Positions 1-7,209 of a stretch of 64,000 nt of DNA are shown in pieces. The stretch lies in contig JBKPGF010000007.1 in NCBI GenBank assembly GCA_046729255.1, positions 1 through 64,000 on the forward strand. Direction: 5' to 3'. The notes under the pieces were generated by a model. That model did not search any database and was not told where the DNA came from. It was given only the letters and a program-made list of their open reading frames with translations. This DNA is from PALSA-612 sp046729255. GTDB lineage: Bacteria > Actinomycetota > Thermoleophilia > Gaiellales > Gaiellaceae. The position numbers and the translations under genes are program-made. Each line of letters begins with the position of its first letter. Position 1 is the first letter of the stretch.

Positions 1-203
1 GGATTTCTTGTGTAAACCGTGCGCCGGGTTCGCGAAGGCGCAGAATAAACCTGACCCGGCGAGCGCCCTGCGCCGTAGAGCGCAGCAGGGCGCGATTTAC
101 GGCGCAGCGTGTGGGCCGACGGACGGACAAGCCGCCCAGAAAGGGCAGCAGGGCGGCATTGAAACGCCCCGCTGCAAACGAGCTCTCGCCCTAGTCGGGA
201 CGA
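1..203. other. Non-coding GC-rich segment with nested inverted repeats
   Basis: No convincing gene is seen. The segment carries several short inverted repeats: TGCGCCGTA at 69-77 matches TACGGCGCA at 98-106, and GCCGCCC at 131-137 matches GGGCGGC at 151-157. The 11-base string GCAGCAGGGCG occurs twice (82-92 and 145-155). This could be a structured RNA or two copies of a degraded intergenic repeat; I do not recognise a family. Confidence 0.3.
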
Positions 204-572
204 TCAGTCCGACTCGTAGCCAGTTCCGCCAGGGCCGTAGTAGCTGCCTAGTTGCCCGCGATACTGCTCGTCTTGCGCCAACGAGTCGTTGAACTCGGGC
301 GCACCCTTGATCTGGTCCTTCGTCCGGTCGACGTAGATTTTCTCGTCGTCGTGATCGACACTCTTGATAACGCCGGCCGGAAGCATGACCTTCTTACCGA
401 AGATCCAAGGGCCGGTGTCCACGACGATGAAGGCCGAACCAGCGTCGTAGGTTGCATCGTCTACCTCGCCGATCGAGCCATCAAGTGCCTCGACGTCGTA
501 GCCGACGATATTCGCCTCGTTGGTGTCCACGCCGAGGGCAGTCTCACGATAGGTCCACACATCGAGCGCCGT
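204..572 (-). CDS. PRC-barrel domain protein (start codon appears to be ACG)
   Basis: The protein is about 122 residues. It has a PRC-barrel-like beta domain in its first two thirds (IVGYDVEALDGSIGEV, later FIVVDTGPWIFGKKVMLPAG) and an acidic tail ending GGTGYESD. PRC-barrel proteins of this size are common in actinobacteria and are thought to act in RNA processing or stress; no enzyme activity is implied. A strong Shine-Dalgarno sequence AAAGGAG (585-579) lies six bases before codon 572-570, but that codon is ACG (Thr). The nearest in-frame alternatives are GTG at 560, too far from the ribosome site, or ATG at 662, which would add an unconserved-looking 30-residue head. I infer a near-cognate or mutated start, or a base error. 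Confidence 0.7.
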   Translation of the reverse strand, partial: TALDVWTYRETALGVDTNEANIVGYDVEALDGSIGEVDDATYDAGSAFIVVDTGPWIFGKKVMLPAGVIKSVDHDDEKIYVDRTKDQIKGAPEFNDSLAQDEQYRGQLGSYYGPGGTGYESD

Positions 573-740
573 TGTGTTCTCCTTTCTTGCGTGCCCTTCT
601 GCTCTACCCGGCGGATGGCTACGTAAACGGCCACAGTCAAAGCGCCCGGGAAGCGCGGCCAACGCCGGGCACCGGCGGCTGCGCGAGGACGTCGAGGCGC
701 TTCAAGCCCGCGTCCGCCACGGCGCAGCGGGGTAGAACGA

Positions 741-782
741 CCGGGACGGGAGCGCGAAAGGGGGCGCGCACTCCCGTCCCGG
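741..782. repeat. 12-bp perfect inverted repeat (hairpin)
   Basis: CCGGGACGGGAG (741-752) is exactly complementary to CTCCCGTCCCGG (771-782), with an 18-base GC-rich loop that is itself partly self-complementary. It lies just before the tRNA fragment at 802-848. It has no T-run, so a simple rho-independent terminator is unlikely; it may belong to the end of an inserted element. Confidence 0.5.
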
Positions 783-801
783 CTCTCTGCCAGGGAAAGC
801 C

Positions 802-848
802 CCGCCCTCCAAAACCGGGGGTTGCAGGTTCGAGTCCTGCCGCCCCTG
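802..848 (+). tRNA. tRNA-Trp(CCA) 3'-half fragment
   Basis: The sequence carries the anticodon loop CTCCAAA (807-813, anticodon CCA), a perfect T stem GCAGG/CCTGC (824-828, 836-840) around loop TTCGAGT, and acceptor 3' side CGCCCCT with discriminator G848. The anticodon stem pairs only partly (802-804 with 816-818) and no D arm is present upstream. This is therefore a 3' half and not a working tRNA. Such halves are left where integrases recombine at the 3' end of tRNA genes. The intact terminator follows at 865-890. Confidence 0.65.
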
Positions 849-864
849 TCCCAGCGGTCGAGCC

Positions 865-890
865 AAAACCCCCGTGTGAGCGGGGGTTTT
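865..890 (+). terminator. Rho-independent terminator behind the tRNA fragment
   Basis: AAAACCCCCG (865-874) pairs perfectly with CGGGGGTTTT (881-890) over a six-base loop TGTGAG. It is followed by more T-containing sequence. Position and strength fit the natural terminator of a tRNA-Trp gene whose 5' half is missing here. Confidence 0.8.
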
Positions 891-1071
891 GCTTGTCTCG
901 GTCCCCGATTTGGCAATCCGCCGAAGTCGGCTGGAGTCCGCCTCAGCGAAGGTATGACTTTCCCGCGACTTTCCCGCACTTCCTCTCGGCGCACTCCGGG
1001 CGTAGACCCAGCGGAACTACTTCGGTTAGGCTCGATGACACATACGGGGACCGACCCAGGAGGGGACGGTT

Positions 1072-1128
1072 ATGCGAATGGTCGCAATCGTGGTCGCGTC
1101 CGTCGCGCTCGGCTCTGGAGTGACCTAA
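1072..1128 (+). CDS. 18-residue signal-peptide-like open frame, probably a gene remnant
   Basis: ATG 1072 follows a strong ribosome site (AGGAGGGG at about 1059-1066). The frame reads MRMVAIVVASVALGSGVT and then stops at TAA 1126-1128. The peptide looks like a truncated secretory signal. Reading continues in another frame for about 55 codons before the next stop, so a frameshifted small exported protein is possible. A functional 18-residue peptide cannot be excluded. Confidence 0.3.
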   Translation: MRMVAIVVASVALGSGVT

Positions 1129-1214
1129 CGGGCAGTACGTCACGACCTCCTCGTTGTCGTCTGCCTCATCAGCGACACCCCCGAGGTAGCCGCGCCAGCC
1201 GTGCGCGTCGGGCG

Positions 1215-2078
1215 GTGCCTCGGCGTTGCATTCCGTGCAAGCGAGGGGATCGGGCGTCTGGCCTCCGCCATATATCGCGGCCGGTCACTACCGTTGACCC
1301 GGCGTTAGGCTCTCGCGACATCTGTTGGCGTGACATCGCCGACGATCCATTCAGCGCTGTTGCAAAGGCGCATCGAGACGCTGTCCTTCAACGCGCGTTC
1401 ATCGTTGAGCAGCGTACTCGCGAGGAAGTACTCGTAGATCTCTGTCGTGGACAACGAGTCCTTGATATTGGCTGCGTAGGTACCGATGTGCATCCGCCTT
1501 GGCGGCTACACAGACTATTGGCCTCGGTCGCGACTGAGATCATCGGGGTCGACTTCGAGCCAACGGGCGTGAAGGCGATGCGTGATGCAGGATTTGACGT
1601 TATTGAGGCCGACATTTCGCGGGACATCGGCGAGATTTCGGCGCGAAGTCCGTTCGATGTCGTAATCGCGGGCGAACTGATCGAGCATCTCAACGCGCCG
1701 ATCGACCTCTTCATCCTCGCGTCGAAAGTTCTGACCCCGGGTGGCACCTTCCTCATAACAACGCCGAACCCCTACTTACCCGTGCGGGGTCGACGAGGAG
1801 CCCGGCGCGAGACCTGGGAAAGCGTTGACCATGTCGCTTACTACCCGCCAACCGGCATTGCCGAGCTGGCGGAACGTGCGGGCTTGACCCTCACGATGGC
1901 TACAACTGTCGGCGGGCCGCCACGTTCTCTCCGCAGATTCATGACTTACCTCAATCGACGACTGCGACGCGAGCAGGATGACCTGTCGCTACTGGACGCG
2001 TTGATCTACCGATTGAGGGGTTGGGGCGGGCAGCTAGGTGATACGGCAATCTTCGTGGTGAAGAGCGACGATAAGTAG
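1215..2078 (+). CDS. Class I SAM-dependent methyltransferase (start uncertain)
   Basis: The protein has the SAM-binding motif VLDIGC (residues 82-87 from this start), an acidic motif after strand 2 (IIGVDFEP), a GELIEH motif and a Leu/Gly motif VLTPGGTFLITTPN. This matches small-molecule or sugar methyltransferases of the Methyltransf_11/23 type; the substrate is unknown. The start is a problem. After GTG 1215 there is no in-frame ATG, GTG or TTG before the SAM motif, yet recognisable protein begins only near 1320. A TAGGCT -10-like hexamer at 1306-1311 sits eight bases before an in-frame ATC (1320-1322), which suggests an original ATG there. Codon use is less GC-biased than in neighbouring genes, so the gene may be acquired or decaying. 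Confidence 0.6.
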   Translation: MPRRCIPCKRGDRASGLRHISRPVTTVDPALGSRDICWRDIADDPFSAVAKAHRDAVLQRAFIVEQRTREEVLVDLCRGQRVLDIGCVGTDVHPPWRLHRLLASVATEIIGVDFEPTGVKAMRDAGFDVIEADISRDIGEISARSPFDVVIAGELIEHLNAPIDLFILASKVLTPGGTFLITTPNPYLPVRGRRGARRETWESVDHVAYYPPTGIAELAERAGLTLTMATTVGGPPRSLRRFMTYLNRRLRREQDDLSLLDALIYRLRGWGGQLGDTAIFVVKSDDK

Positions 2079-2433
2079 CGATTTCGGGCGATTCGCCTTC
2101 GCGGAGTTGAGCGCCGAACGTTACGGCGTCGTCGGCGCACGACAAACGCGAGGCCGAGCAGCGTGAAGCGGCGGGCGCGGTTCACCAGCACTTGCCAAGT
2201 TTGATCTTGGCGATCTGCGCCCCACTGAATGCCCAACGCCACTTCCCTTAACGAGGATCGCATGGAGCGTGACCGTCTCCGTGACATCCCTGCCGCCGAC
2301 TGACGACTTCCAGCCGGGAGGTGATCTCCGAAAGCCGCTGTGAACCGATGAGCCGGACCCCAGCCGATGAGATCGGTGCGGTGGTGCGGTCGAAACAAAC
2401 GACGACAAGATCAGCGAGAAGGGAGCCACGACC
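2079..2433. other. Intergenic stretch, no gene recognised
   Basis: This is 355 bases between the methyltransferase and the DHFR-family gene. Only short frames occur (for example a 24-codon frame beginning at an ATG near 2231) and none has coding character or homology I recognise. It may hold remnants of older genes. Confidence 0.4.
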
Positions 2434-3060
2434 ATGAAACTGACGACTGTCACTCACGTCTCCGTCGACGGAGTGATGCAGGGACTCGGCGGGCCGGATG
2501 AGGACCGCAGGGGCGAATTCGAGCGCGGCGGATGGGCCCTGCCGCTGTTCGTCGACGAGGCCGCGACGTTTCTCAACCAGGTCTTCCAGCGCGCCGACGC
2601 GTTCCTGTTCGGCCGGCGGACCTACGAGATCTTTGCGGGCTACTGGAGAGTGATGCCAGATCCTGACAACAACCCGATCGCAGGGCCCTTGAACAGGCGG
2701 CCAAAATACGTGGCATCGACTACGCTCACCGACCCGAGTTGGGCGGACACGACGGTCCTCTCCGGTGACGTCGCGGCGGCCATCGGTGAGCTGAAAGCCA
2801 CGCCGGCGGGTGAGCTGCAGGTGCACGGCAGCGGCAACCTGGTCCGCTGGCTGCTCGACAACGAGCTTGTCGACGAGATCACCCTGCTCATCTATCCCGT
2901 GGTCGTCGGCCAGGGAACGCGGCTGTTCCCCGACACTGGGCCGGACGCAGCACTCGACCTGGTGGAATCGTGGTCGACCTCGAAGGGGATAACGATCCAG
3001 GTCTACCGGCCCACCGGGCGCCCGCAGTACGCAACGGCCGCGGCCGACCCGAACACGTGA
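2434..3060 (+). CDS. Dihydrofolate reductase family protein (RibD C-terminal type)
   Basis: This 208-residue protein belongs to the widespread RibD_C/DHFR-like family (YyaP/YwjB type). It shows SVDGVMQG near the N terminus, FGRRTYEIFAGYW (about 57-69), KYVASTTLTDPSW, the nucleotide-binding GSGNLVRWLLDNELVDEITLL stretch split by usual spacing, and PVVVGQGTRLF. These proteins have the reductase fold and bind NADPH, but their substrates are mostly unknown; real folate activity should not be assumed. ATG 2434 is supported by GAAGGGAG shortly upstream. It appears monocistronic and is followed by a convergent broken gene. Confidence 0.85.
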   Translation: MKLTTVTHVSVDGVMQGLGGPDEDRRGEFERGGWALPLFVDEAATFLNQVFQRADAFLFGRRTYEIFAGYWRVMPDPDNNPIAGPLNRRPKYVASTTLTDPSWADTTVLSGDVAAAIGELKATPAGELQVHGSGNLVRWLLDNELVDEITLLIYPVVVGQGTRLFPDTGPDAALDLVESWSTSKGITIQVYRPTGRPQYATAAADPNT

Positions 3061-3119
3061 CGTAGGTGCCGCGCTAGGTTGCAGAACGCAGATGGACGTC
3101 GCTTACGACGTCGTCGGTC

Positions 3120-3435
3120 GCGCCTCGGTGCGAAGGATTGAGAGTCCTTCCTGAATCCCCAGACCGCAGCGTAGATCCCGAGTAACAGCTCCCACAGGAA
3201 CTCAGGGATCACGAAGAGGGCTGTCGCGGGACTGACTGTCCCACCAGTCGGAGAGCACGCCTGTGTTCGAAACCAGGAGGAGTGGCCCGCCGATCAATCC
3301 GAGCCAGGCCATTTGGCGTGGCAAAAACCGCGAGCTGTACATGAGGTAGCCGAGTATCAGCCCGGTCCCCCAGGGAACGGTGAGGCCGGGGCCGAACAGG
3401 AACGTCCTCCGGGCATTCCGCTGATCTTCGGCCAT
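3120..3435 (-). pseudogene. DUF4386-like membrane protein, truncated and frameshifted
   Basis: Two minus-strand frames together spell the C-terminal half of a DUF4386 protein: MYSSRFLPRQMAWLGLIGGP and LLVSNTGVL in one frame, then FVIPEFLWELLLGIYAAVWG in the next. The switch falls near 3215-3225, where the first frame stops. Family members are about 220-240 residues with six or seven membrane helices. Here the N-terminal part is missing and a -1/+1 shift breaks the rest, so no intact product is expected. Confidence 0.7.
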
Positions 3436-3704
3436 CCAGACTCCCTTCAGGTCGTCGATGGGAGTAGACGCGAGCTGTCGGCGCTAACGGAGTCGTCCCC
3501 ATTGCGCCTCGGCGGCGAGCCCCTTGAAGCTCGCCGCCGCAACCACAGAGCTACCTAGCCGCACAGGAACCCGCTGGCGTTGAAGATCAGGCGGTGCTGA
3601 CTGACCGCCCGCCTGCACGTCGATGCAGATCTTCTTGCCCGCTGCCACAGGCACGTAAAATGGCGTAGGGCACGGCGCCCACACGGCCGGCTGAACGGAC
3701 GTAG

Positions 3705-4325
3705 CTAGCTGGTGCGCTGCGCGACCATCCGCGACTTCCCCGTCACGTGGACGGTGAAGACGGCCTCGAACGGGCCGATGAGCCGCCGCTGCCCTTCGAC
3801 GATCTCCGGCACGAACGGATCCGGTCCGGGCGCGAACTCAACGCTTGGAATTTCGAGCACGTACGACGTCGCATTGCAGCGGAAGTGCTTGTATCGCTTT
3901 TCGACCGCACCAGGCTTTTCCGTGAAGTGCCCGATGACTGCCTTCCCCTGGCCAACGCACTTCGCACTGTCGATCGAGAGACCCTTGTTGATCGTCTTCT
4001 GCGCGTCTTCAAGACGGTCGATGTACGTGTCGTACGTCTGGGCGAGACGCGCGTACACCGGGTTTTGCGTGCTCTCGTAGGACGACTGGGCCGTGAGCTT
4101 GAGCGGGCGGAACTTGTCGAGCAGCGCATCCAACTCGGTGTCAAGCGCCTGTCGCTGACCCGGAGGCAGGCTGATGTTTGTTCCCTCCTGGAGCATCACA
4201 CGGGCCTTCGCCGCTGACCACGAATACTGCGTCGTGTGTGCGAGGGCGACCGCCGTCGACCCGACGAGGGCGCCGACGAAAACGAGCACTGCCACGATTA
4301 AGCGATTCATGTGGGTGCGCAGCAT
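3705..4325 (-). CDS. Exported protein of unknown function
   Basis: This 206-residue protein has an N-terminal signal peptide (MNRLIVAVLVFVGALVGSTA, beginning at the second methionine, 4310) with likely cleavage after VALA. The mature part is a mixed charged domain with two cysteines (SAKCVGQ and HFRCNA) that could form a disulfide. The C-terminal half is beta-rich, ending FTVHVTGKSRMVAQRTS. I do not recognise a family. Start ATG 4310 is as likely as 4325. It lies beside another exported gene (CHRD) on the same strand. Confidence 0.6.
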   Translation of the reverse strand: MLRTHMNRLIVAVLVFVGALVGSTAVALAHTTQYSWSAAKARVMLQEGTNISLPPGQRQALDTELDALLDKFRPLKLTAQSSYESTQNPVYARLAQTYDTYIDRLEDAQKTINKGLSIDSAKCVGQGKAVIGHFTEKPGAVEKRYKHFRCNATSYVLEIPSVEFAPGPDPFVPEIVEGQRRLIGPFEAVFTVHVTGKSRMVAQRTS

Positions 4326-4451
4326 ATGGGAAGCGGAGGCGGTCTGTCTCGCGTACCCGCGACAAAACGAACGTCGCCGTCGCTACACAGGAACACTGTC
4401 AGCTCGACGAAGCGGAGGCCCGCGCAAGGCGGAGCTTCCGCTTCGCGGACC

Positions 4452-5006
4452 CTAGTTTCCGAACTCCGTCTGGTCCGGGTTGTTGATCTGGCCGCGGATC
4501 TCGCCGGTGGGCCACCGAGTCGTGTGGATGTTCACGTACCCATGACCGGCCTGCATCGCGCTGATGATCTCATCGAACGAGCCTGGCTCGATCCCCTGGG
4601 CGTTCGGCCCGACCACGTCGGGTGGGGTCACATCGCCCTCGACCGTGCCTTCGCCGTTCGGGCACGGCGTGGGCTCACCGCCGCCGCCGCACAGGAAGAA
4701 GGACACCCCGCCGGCGAAGCCCACCTGTCCGAAGTGAACGTGCGCGAACAGCGAGCTGCCGCCTTCGAGGCCCGAGTACATGAAGACGTAGTGGAGCGTC
4801 GTTGCGTCCACGAGCTTCGCGTCGAACTCCCCGAAGCCGGTACTCGACACGGACGGCGTCTCGTGCAATCCGTTGAGGCTCGCGTGGAACGACTTCGTGT
4901 CTGGCGGGTTCGGCGGCCCGGCGAGCTTCGCCGCGAGGGCCAGGGAGCCGATCGCCAGCAAGGCGACAGCCGCCAACGCCGCAGAAACGTAGAAACGTCT
5001 AGGCAT
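4452..5006 (-). CDS. Exported CHRD domain protein
   Basis: This 184-residue protein has a clear signal peptide (ALAAVALLAIGSLALAAK) followed by one CHRD domain: FHASLNGLHETPSVSSTGFG, then LHYVFMYSGLE, AHVHFGQVGFAGGV and the closing YVNIHTTRWPTGEIRGQI. The CHRD domain is named from chordin; in bacteria it occurs in secreted or surface proteins of unknown binding role. Two cysteines flank a Gly-rich insert. ATG 5006 has a good ribosome site (GGAGAGG) and the length fits single-domain members. Confidence 0.85.
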   Translation of the reverse strand: MPRRFYVSAALAAVALLAIGSLALAAKLAGPPNPPDTKSFHASLNGLHETPSVSSTGFGEFDAKLVDATTLHYVFMYSGLEGGSSLFAHVHFGQVGFAGGVSFFLCGGGGEPTPCPNGEGTVEGDVTPPDVVGPNAQGIEPGSFDEIISAMQAGHGYVNIHTTRWPTGEIRGQINNPDQTEFGN

Positions 5007-5091
5007 TGAACCACCTCTCCTGAGCTCGTTACCGTCGTTTCCTTAGCTGTTACGTCGTTTGGGCCCGGGTGGATTCCCGAACCGCCGACGC

Positions 5092-5631
5092 CTAGGCCCA
5101 GGGGAGCTGCGCCCAGGACGAGGGCCGCTCGAGCTTCCACGGGCCTTGTCCCGCGTAGGCCTCGTCCGGGTCGGGCGTCTCCTTCTCGACGCTCGCGCCG
5201 TACTGCGCGGCGAGTTCGGAGACCGGGTAGAGCAGCTTCTCGTCCTCAGTCCGGACGCCGGTCATCAAGATCGCGCACGGCCGGTCGCCGGCCCCCACGA
5301 ACACATGCTCGGTGCCGGTGGGACAGTGGAAGAAGTCCCACGCCCGGAGTAGCCGCTCCTCACCTTCGACGAGCAGCTTGCACTCCCCATGAAGGACGAG
5401 AAAGGCCTCCTGCTGCGACTCGGAGTGGTAGAGGCAGTTCGGCTGGCCTGGCTCGAGCACGCTGATCTTGAAGCCGAGCTGGCGGAACCAGAACTCCTGG
5501 CCTTCGAACGGGGCCGTCGATCCGTACTGCTCAGAAGTCAGCCACACGGCGTTCTGAACGTTGACGACGAACCAGCCGTCGCCGCCGGGCGTGAGCCCTA
5601 TACCCGTGTCGTCGAGCCGCGCCTCGGGCAC
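5092..5631 (-). CDS. Cupin domain protein
   Basis: This protein of about 179 residues has a single cupin barrel. The segment CLYHSESQQEAFLVLHGECK carries the metal-ligand pattern (H, E), and the later CPTGTEHVFVGAGDRP has the second motif (P, G, H). Cupins of this type bind a metal and act as small oxygenases, isomerases or sensors; the substrate cannot be read from sequence. GTG 5631 is chosen because a TACATT -10 element lies exactly six bases upstream (5638-5643) and family similarity begins there. It is divergent from the hydrolase gene at 5680. Confidence 0.75.
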   Translation of the reverse strand: MPEARLDDTGIGLTPGGDGWFVVNVQNAVWLTSEQYGSTAPFEGQEFWFRQLGFKISVLEPGQPNCLYHSESQQEAFLVLHGECKLLVEGEERLLRAWDFFHCPTGTEHVFVGAGDRPCAILMTGVRTEDEKLLYPVSELAAQYGASVEKETPDPDEAYAGQGPWKLERPSSWAQLPWA

Positions 5632-5637
5632 GGCCCG

Positions 5638-5643
5638 AATGTA
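5638..5643 (-). promoter_or_regulatory. -10 element (TACATT) of a leaderless cupin promoter
   Basis: TACATT on the minus strand ends six bases before GTG 5631, so transcription would begin at or next to the start codon. It is back to back with the hydrolase promoter at 5668-5673. Confidence 0.55.
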
Positions 5644-5667
5644 TCGATTCTGCGAGGTCGGCCTTGT

Positions 5668-5673
5668 TAGGGT
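5668..5673 (+). promoter_or_regulatory. -10 element (TAGGGT) of a leaderless hydrolase promoter
   Basis: TAGGGT ends six bases before ATG 5680. There is no ribosome-binding site between them. No clear -35 is seen. Confidence 0.55.
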
Positions 5674-5679
5674 CGAGGC

Positions 5680-6393
5680 ATGACTTCCGCGCCGATAGTG
5701 CTCGTTCCCGGGTTCTGGCTCGGGGCGTGGGCGTGGGACGACGTCGTCGCCGCGCTGCGCGCGGACGGGCACGACGAGGTCACGGCGCTGACGCTTCCAG
5801 GCCTCGAGTCAGCCGGCGCCGACCGCTCGTCGATCACGCTCTCCGATCACGTCGATGCCATCTGCGAGGCCGTGCAGGCCGCGGGAAGTCCCGTCGTGCT
5901 CGCGGTGCACAGCGGCGCCGGCGCGTCGGGCTACGGCGCGACCGACCGGATCCCCGAGCAGATCGCGGCCATGGTCTACGTCGACTCTGGCCCAGCCACG
6001 GGCCCGCTCGACCCCGACTTCGACGACGAGGAAAAACCGCTGAACTGGACCGAGATCGAGCAGGGTGAGAACCTCGACGGGCTCAGCGAAGAGCAGATGG
6101 AGACCTTTCGCCAACGGGCCGTCCCCGAGCCGGGTGGCGCGATACGCGACACTCCCGAGCTGACGAACGAGGCACGCTTCGACGTGCCGACGACGGCGAT
6201 CTGCACCGGGTTCTCGTCCGAGCAGTACCAGGCGGCGCTCGAGGAGGGCTATGCCTTCCTCGGTGGGTTCGCGGAGCTCCGCGACATCACCTGGGTCGAC
6301 CTGCCGACCAGCCACTGGCCGATGTGGTCGAAGCCTCAGGAGCTCGCGAAGATCATCGGCGACATCGCGCAGAACGCCGCTTCAGCGGGCTAG
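5680..6393 (+). CDS. Alpha/beta hydrolase
   Basis: This 237-residue protein has the alpha/beta-hydrolase plan: an oxyanion segment VLVPGFWLGAWAWDDV at the N terminus, a nucleophile elbow HSGAGAS (Ser about 86) and a C-terminal catalytic His in the SHWPMWSKP segment. The family covers esterases and lactonases such as salicylate or pheromone esterase-like enzymes; no substrate can be assigned. It is transcribed from a short divergent promoter shared with the cupin gene and is convergent with the broken RTX-like gene. Confidence 0.8.
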   Translation: MTSAPIVLVPGFWLGAWAWDDVVAALRADGHDEVTALTLPGLESAGADRSSITLSDHVDAICEAVQAAGSPVVLAVHSGAGASGYGATDRIPEQIAAMVYVDSGPATGPLDPDFDDEEKPLNWTEIEQGENLDGLSEEQMETFRQRAVPEPGGAIRDTPELTNEARFDVPTTAICTGFSSEQYQAALEEGYAFLGGFAELRDITWVDLPTSHWPMWSKPQELAKIIGDIAQNAASAG

Positions 6394-6427
6394 GGCCCGG
6401 TCAGCGTCGCAGCGGCGGCCGTCCATC

Positions 6428-7153
6428 TCAGTTCGGCCGTGCAAGTGGAGGGCGTCGCGTCACTACCTCGAGCCGCACGGACCCCGTCGCGATGCCCACC
6501 GTGAGGAGGCCGGAGGCGACGATCCGGTAGGTCGCCGGGGCACCTGCGACAACGCGCGTTCCCGACTGCTCCGCGGTAAAGGTCCCGTCACGCGGGACGA
6601 GGTAAACGGTCTCTCCGAAGTCCTGAGACACTCGAGCGACGTGCCGTCCGCGCACGAGAGCTGGATCATTCCGAACGCGAGCCTCGTCAGCGCTCCACCG
6701 GAGTCGACGCGGAACGTCACCAGTTCGCCCTGCGTCGTCCGGCCGCCGTAGACACCCGAAACGACGGGGCGAGGCGGTGGTGCAGGCGGGTCCGGTGGCT
6801 GGACCCGCATCATCTCGCAGTCGGCGAGCACGACGTCGGCTCTGTCGACCAGGGCGAAGTCGCGTCCCGGGCCGCATACGGCGGTGTCGGCCTCCCCGTC
6901 CCGAAGCAGGAGCCGGTCTGACCTGGCACCGCCCCGCACGACGTCACGTCCTGCGCCACCGGTCAGCACCTCGTTGCCGGCAAGGCCGAACATTCTGTCG
7001 TCACCAGCGCCGGCTGAGATGCGATCTCTCCCGGGCCGTCCCGCGAATCGTCTCGGGAGCGCTCGTTCCGAGGATCGTCGATGCCGAGCCCGGAAGCGCA
7101 CACACGCACGCAATCACGGACACCAAGAGCGCCGCCCACCTCACCCCCAACAT
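6428..7153 (-). pseudogene. RTX-like calcium-binding secreted protein, broken by two compensating frameshifts
   Basis: Three pieces in two frames make one protein. ATG 7153 starts a signal peptide (VRWAALLVSVIACVCALPGSA) and the lead ILGTSAPETIRGT. Near 7030 the frame shifts into GDDRMFGLAGNEVLTGGAGR, glycine/aspartate repeats of the RTX type, then CGPGRDFALVDRADVVLADCE. Near 6640 it shifts back to the first frame for the C-terminal domain (VSQDFGETVYLVPRDGTFT to VVTRRPPLARPN). The first and last pieces share a frame, so one insertion and one deletion cancel out. Either a recent pseudogene or two base-calling errors would give this picture. Confidence 0.7.
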
Positions 7154-7196
7154 GATGGCGGTCGGTTCACAATTGCGTCTGCCCTCGCACGACCGC

Positions 7197-7202
7197 TAGC
7201 CT
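7197..7202 (+). promoter_or_regulatory. -10 element (TAGCCT) of a leaderless protease promoter
   Basis: TAGCCT ends seven bases before GTG 7210. A fair -35, TTGCGT, lies at 7173-7178 with an 18-base spacer. Confidence 0.55.
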
Positions 7203-7209
7203 CAGGCGA

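Noticed and set aside
760..848. A complete tRNA-Trp with 5' acceptor at 760-766
   Set aside because: GGGGGCG could pair with the 3' acceptor, but no D arm or normal spacing exists between it and the anticodon loop.
3484..3684. 66-codon minus-strand frame as a small gene
   Set aside because: No ribosome site, promoter or recognisable domain; it may be a further remnant in the eroded region.
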